Shown: in pieces, positions 6,636-8,141 of the stretch
Numbering within the stretch: position 1 is the stretch's first letter
Layout of the letters: each line of letters opens with the position of its first letter
Source: UBA6165 sp044233745
Lineage (GTDB): Bacteria > Bacteroidota > Bacteroidia > Flavobacteriales_D > Crocinitomicaceae
Direction of reading: 5' to 3'
Assembly: GCA_044233745.1 (NCBI GenBank)
Contig: JBIIJN010000097.1
Span: 1-8,141 of the forward strand
DNA length: 8,141 nucleotides
Position numbers and translations under genes: made by a program
Notes under the pieces: generated by a model
Seen by the model: only the letters and a program-made list of their open reading frames with translations
Databases searched by the model: none
Told to the model about the DNA's origin: nothing

Positions 6636-6643
6636 CAAATGTA
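6636..6643 (-). promoter_or_regulatory. Candidate promoter P1 (-7 box) for deaD-typA
   Basis: TACATTTG on the minus strand is an exact match to the Bacteroidota -7 consensus TAnnTTTG. No TTG lies at the usual distance upstream, only T-rich sequence, so the -33 element is weak. It follows the probable dnaB terminator, a sensible place for the operon promoter. A start near 6629 would give a leader of about 270 bases. Confidence 0.4.
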
Positions 6644-6667
6644 CTACATTATTATTGATAGTTGGTG

Positions 6668-6700
6668 AAAAAAGATTGTTATGCTTATGTTAAGAGCATA
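6668..6700 (-). terminator. Possible intrinsic terminator of dnaB
   Basis: Beginning 20 bases after the dnaB stop, TATGCT (6700-6695) can pair with AGCATA (6685-6680) around a 9-base loop, and a run of six T follows at 6673-6668. The stem is short and A/T-rich, and six bases separate it from the T-run, so it may be inefficient. Position and order of parts are right for the end of dnaB. Confidence 0.4.
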
Positions 6701-6720
6701 CTGTTATCAGAATTAGCCTA

Positions 6721-8141
6721 TTAAAACGGCACATCTTCGCTTTTATCAAAATTGTAATCATCGTCATCGGACATGGAGTCCATTTTGCTCTGTCGGGTAA
6801 TGGTGTTGGGCGCATGTTCAAACTCCCGATTGGCTGTTATGCCGGAGCCTTGCATCATCGATTCTCCTGGTTCGATATCGTCCATATTGGTGAACTTCAC
6901 GAGGTGTTTCACAAATTTCAAATGCACGGTATCCAAAGAGCCATGGCGGTTTTTTGCTATGATGATGTCGCCACGATCGAGCGTAGAATTGCCTTCTTCA
7001 TCTTCGGTTAATCCGTAATATTCTGGTCGATAAATAAAGGATACGATATCGGCATCTTGCTCAATGGCACCAGATTCACGCAAGTCGGAAAGCAAAGGGA
7101 TTTTAGAGCCACCGCGGGTTTCAACCGAACGACTCAGCTGCGAGAGCGCGATAATCGGCACTTCAATTTCTTTGGCGATTTCCTTGATAGAACGCGAAAT
7201 GGTTGAGATCTCCTGTTCACGGTTTCCTTTTCCTGAACTTCCGGCGTTCATCAACTGCAAGTAGTCGATGATGACCATTTTGATGTCGTGTTGGCGCTTC
7301 AAACGGCGACATTTGGCGCGTAAATCAAAAACGGATAGGGCAGGCGTGTCGTCCAAAAACAAAGGCGCTTTCGACAATTTTCCAATGCGTTCGTGGAGTT
7401 GTCTGAATTCGTGTTCCTTCAAATTGCCTTTTCTCAATTTTTCGGAAGAAATACCTGTTTCCGATGAAATCAAACGATTGACCAACTGAATACTCGACAT
7501 TTCTAGAGAGAAAACAGCAACTCCTTGATTGTAGTCAACAGCTGTATTTCTGGCCATCGACAAAACGAAAGCTGTTTTTCCCATACCCGGACGTGCAGCC
7601 AAAACAATCATATCTGATTTTTGCCAACCCGATGTGATGCGGTCCAAATCCTTGAAACCTGTTGGCACACCACTCACACCATCTGTGTTTTTGGCGGCTT
7701 CTTCAATCTGCAAAATGGCTTGTTTGAGCACGTCATCGAGACGGTCGTAGTTCTTTTTGATGTTGCCTTCAGCCACTGAGAACAAATCGCTTTCTACTTT
7801 GTTCAAGAGGTCGAAAACATCAGTGGTTTCATCGTAGGCCATTTTTAGGGTTTCCGAGCACAAGCGAATAATTTCACGTTGGATGTATTTTTGGGCAATG
7901 ATGCGCGCATGAAATTCAACTTGAGCCGATGAAATGACCCGATTGGTGAGCGAAGAAATGTAATAAGCGCCACCCACCAACTCCAATTCTCCTTTTTTCT
8001 TGAGGTGATTGGTGACAGTAAGAATATCAATAGGTTCCGATTGTGAGAACAATTCTTGAACAGCGCGGTAGATTTTGATGTGTGATTCTTTATAGAAACT
8101 ATCGGGAGAGAGAATATCCAAAACGTCGTTTACAGCGTCTT
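6721..8141 (-). CDS. dnaB: Replicative DNA helicase DnaB (5' end outside window)
   Basis: DnaB is the hexameric 5'-3' helicase of the replication fork. The reading frame stays open to the window edge, reading DAVNDV before the Leu codon TTG at 8121-8119, so that TTG is internal and the true start lies beyond 8141; a few dozen residues are probably missing. Counting from that Leu as 1: part of the N-terminal DnaG-interacting domain (to about 120), a linker, then the RecA-like domain starting near GVPTGFKDLD (151-160). It has Walker A ARPGMGKTA (176-184), FSLEMS (204-209), Walker B VIIDYLQL (283-290), ALSQLSR (325-331), LSDLRESGAIEQDAD (344-358) and AKNRHG (389-394). After about residue 412 comes a polar tail with DDDD (452-455), ending EDVPF, much like the SSB tip. 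No intein is present. A weak terminator follows. Its upstream neighbours are outside the window. Confidence 0.96.
   Translation of the reverse strand, partial: DAVNDVLDILSPDSFYKESHIKIYRAVQELFSQSEPIDILTVTNHLKKKGELELVGGAYYISSLTNRVISSAQVEFHARIIAQKYIQREIIRLCSETLKMAYDETTDVFDLLNKVESDLFSVAEGNIKKNYDRLDDVLKQAILQIEEAAKNTDGVSGVPTGFKDLDRITSGWQKSDMIVLAARPGMGKTAFVLSMARNTAVDYNQGVAVFSLEMSSIQLVNRLISSETGISSEKLRKGNLKEHEFRQLHERIGKLSKAPLFLDDTPALSVFDLRAKCRRLKRQHDIKMVIIDYLQLMNAGSSGKGNREQEISTISRSIKEIAKEIEVPIIALSQLSRSVETRGGSKIPLLSDLRESGAIEQDADIVSFIYRPEYYGLTEDEEGNSTLDRGDIIIAKNRHGSLDTVHLKFVKHLVKFTNMDDIEPGESMMQGSGITANREFEHAPNTITRQSKMDSMSDDDDYNFDKSEDVPF

Larger units (their letters stand above)
6361..6720 (-). other. Intergenic region between dnaB and the RNA helicase
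   Basis: This 360-bp stretch has no convincing protein gene. In transcription order it holds a weak hairpin plus T-run after dnaB (6668-6700), a perfect -7 box (6636-6643), a GC hairpin (6548-6560), a second promoter candidate (6514-6543), A/T-rich leader sequence with T-runs, and tandem heptamers (6371-6398). Two short minus-strand frames are open: 17 codons (6550-6603, MSRAFKLLKFRESCPSG) and 46 codons (6425-6565, basic). Neither has an SD site or a recognisable family. No riboswitch or known structured RNA is recognised. Confidence 0.6.

Noticed and set aside
8119..8121. TTG as the dnaB start codon
   Set aside because: The frame remains open upstream to the window edge and reads DAVNDVLDIL, which is the usual internal DnaB N-domain sequence, so this TTG is a Leu codon and the gene is cut by the window.

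Overview
The window comes from a Bacteroidota chromosome, probably a Flavobacteriia-like lineage; I do not name a genus. The evidence is a bacterial phosphosulfolactate synthase, start regions that are A/T-rich and mostly lack Shine-Dalgarno sites, promoter candidates of the Bacteroidota TTG...TAnnTTTG type, and a 3' intergenic palindrome of the 'TGTCATTTCGAC...GAGAAATCTC' style common in this phylum. All five genes are on the minus strand, so transcription runs from high to low coordinates.

Layout in transcription order. (1) dnaB, the replicative helicase, runs off the window at 8141 and lacks its N-terminus. It ends at 6721 with an acidic ...EDVPF tip resembling the SSB C-terminal tail. (2) A 360-bp intergenic region (6361-6720) holds a weak dnaB terminator, two possible promoters, a small GC hairpin, short reading frames of doubtful meaning, and four tandem TNTTGGC heptamers next to the following start codon. 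(3) A DEAD-box RNA helicase of DeaD/CsdA architecture has a long Gly/Arg-rich tail built partly from DNA direct repeats. (4) typA/bipA, a ribosome-associated GTPase, starts 3 bp after the helicase stop. These two form a likely operon for ribosome assembly and low-temperature translation. (5) A 133-bp gap carries a promoter candidate and a near-palindrome. (6) A 469-residue TPR protein is followed after 34 bp by (7) a phosphosulfolactate synthase (ComA family), probably one transcript. (8) The last 133 bp hold two strong palindromes that look like a dispersed intergenic repeat and may also end transcription.

The genes are mostly housekeeping. I see no mobile element, CRISPR array, RNA gene or clearly new defence or biosynthetic system. 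The best leads are the SSB-like DnaB tail, the helicase-typA pair with its long leader, the repeat-built helicase tail, the TPR-comA pair with its possible sulfonolipid link, and the palindromes at 1-95.
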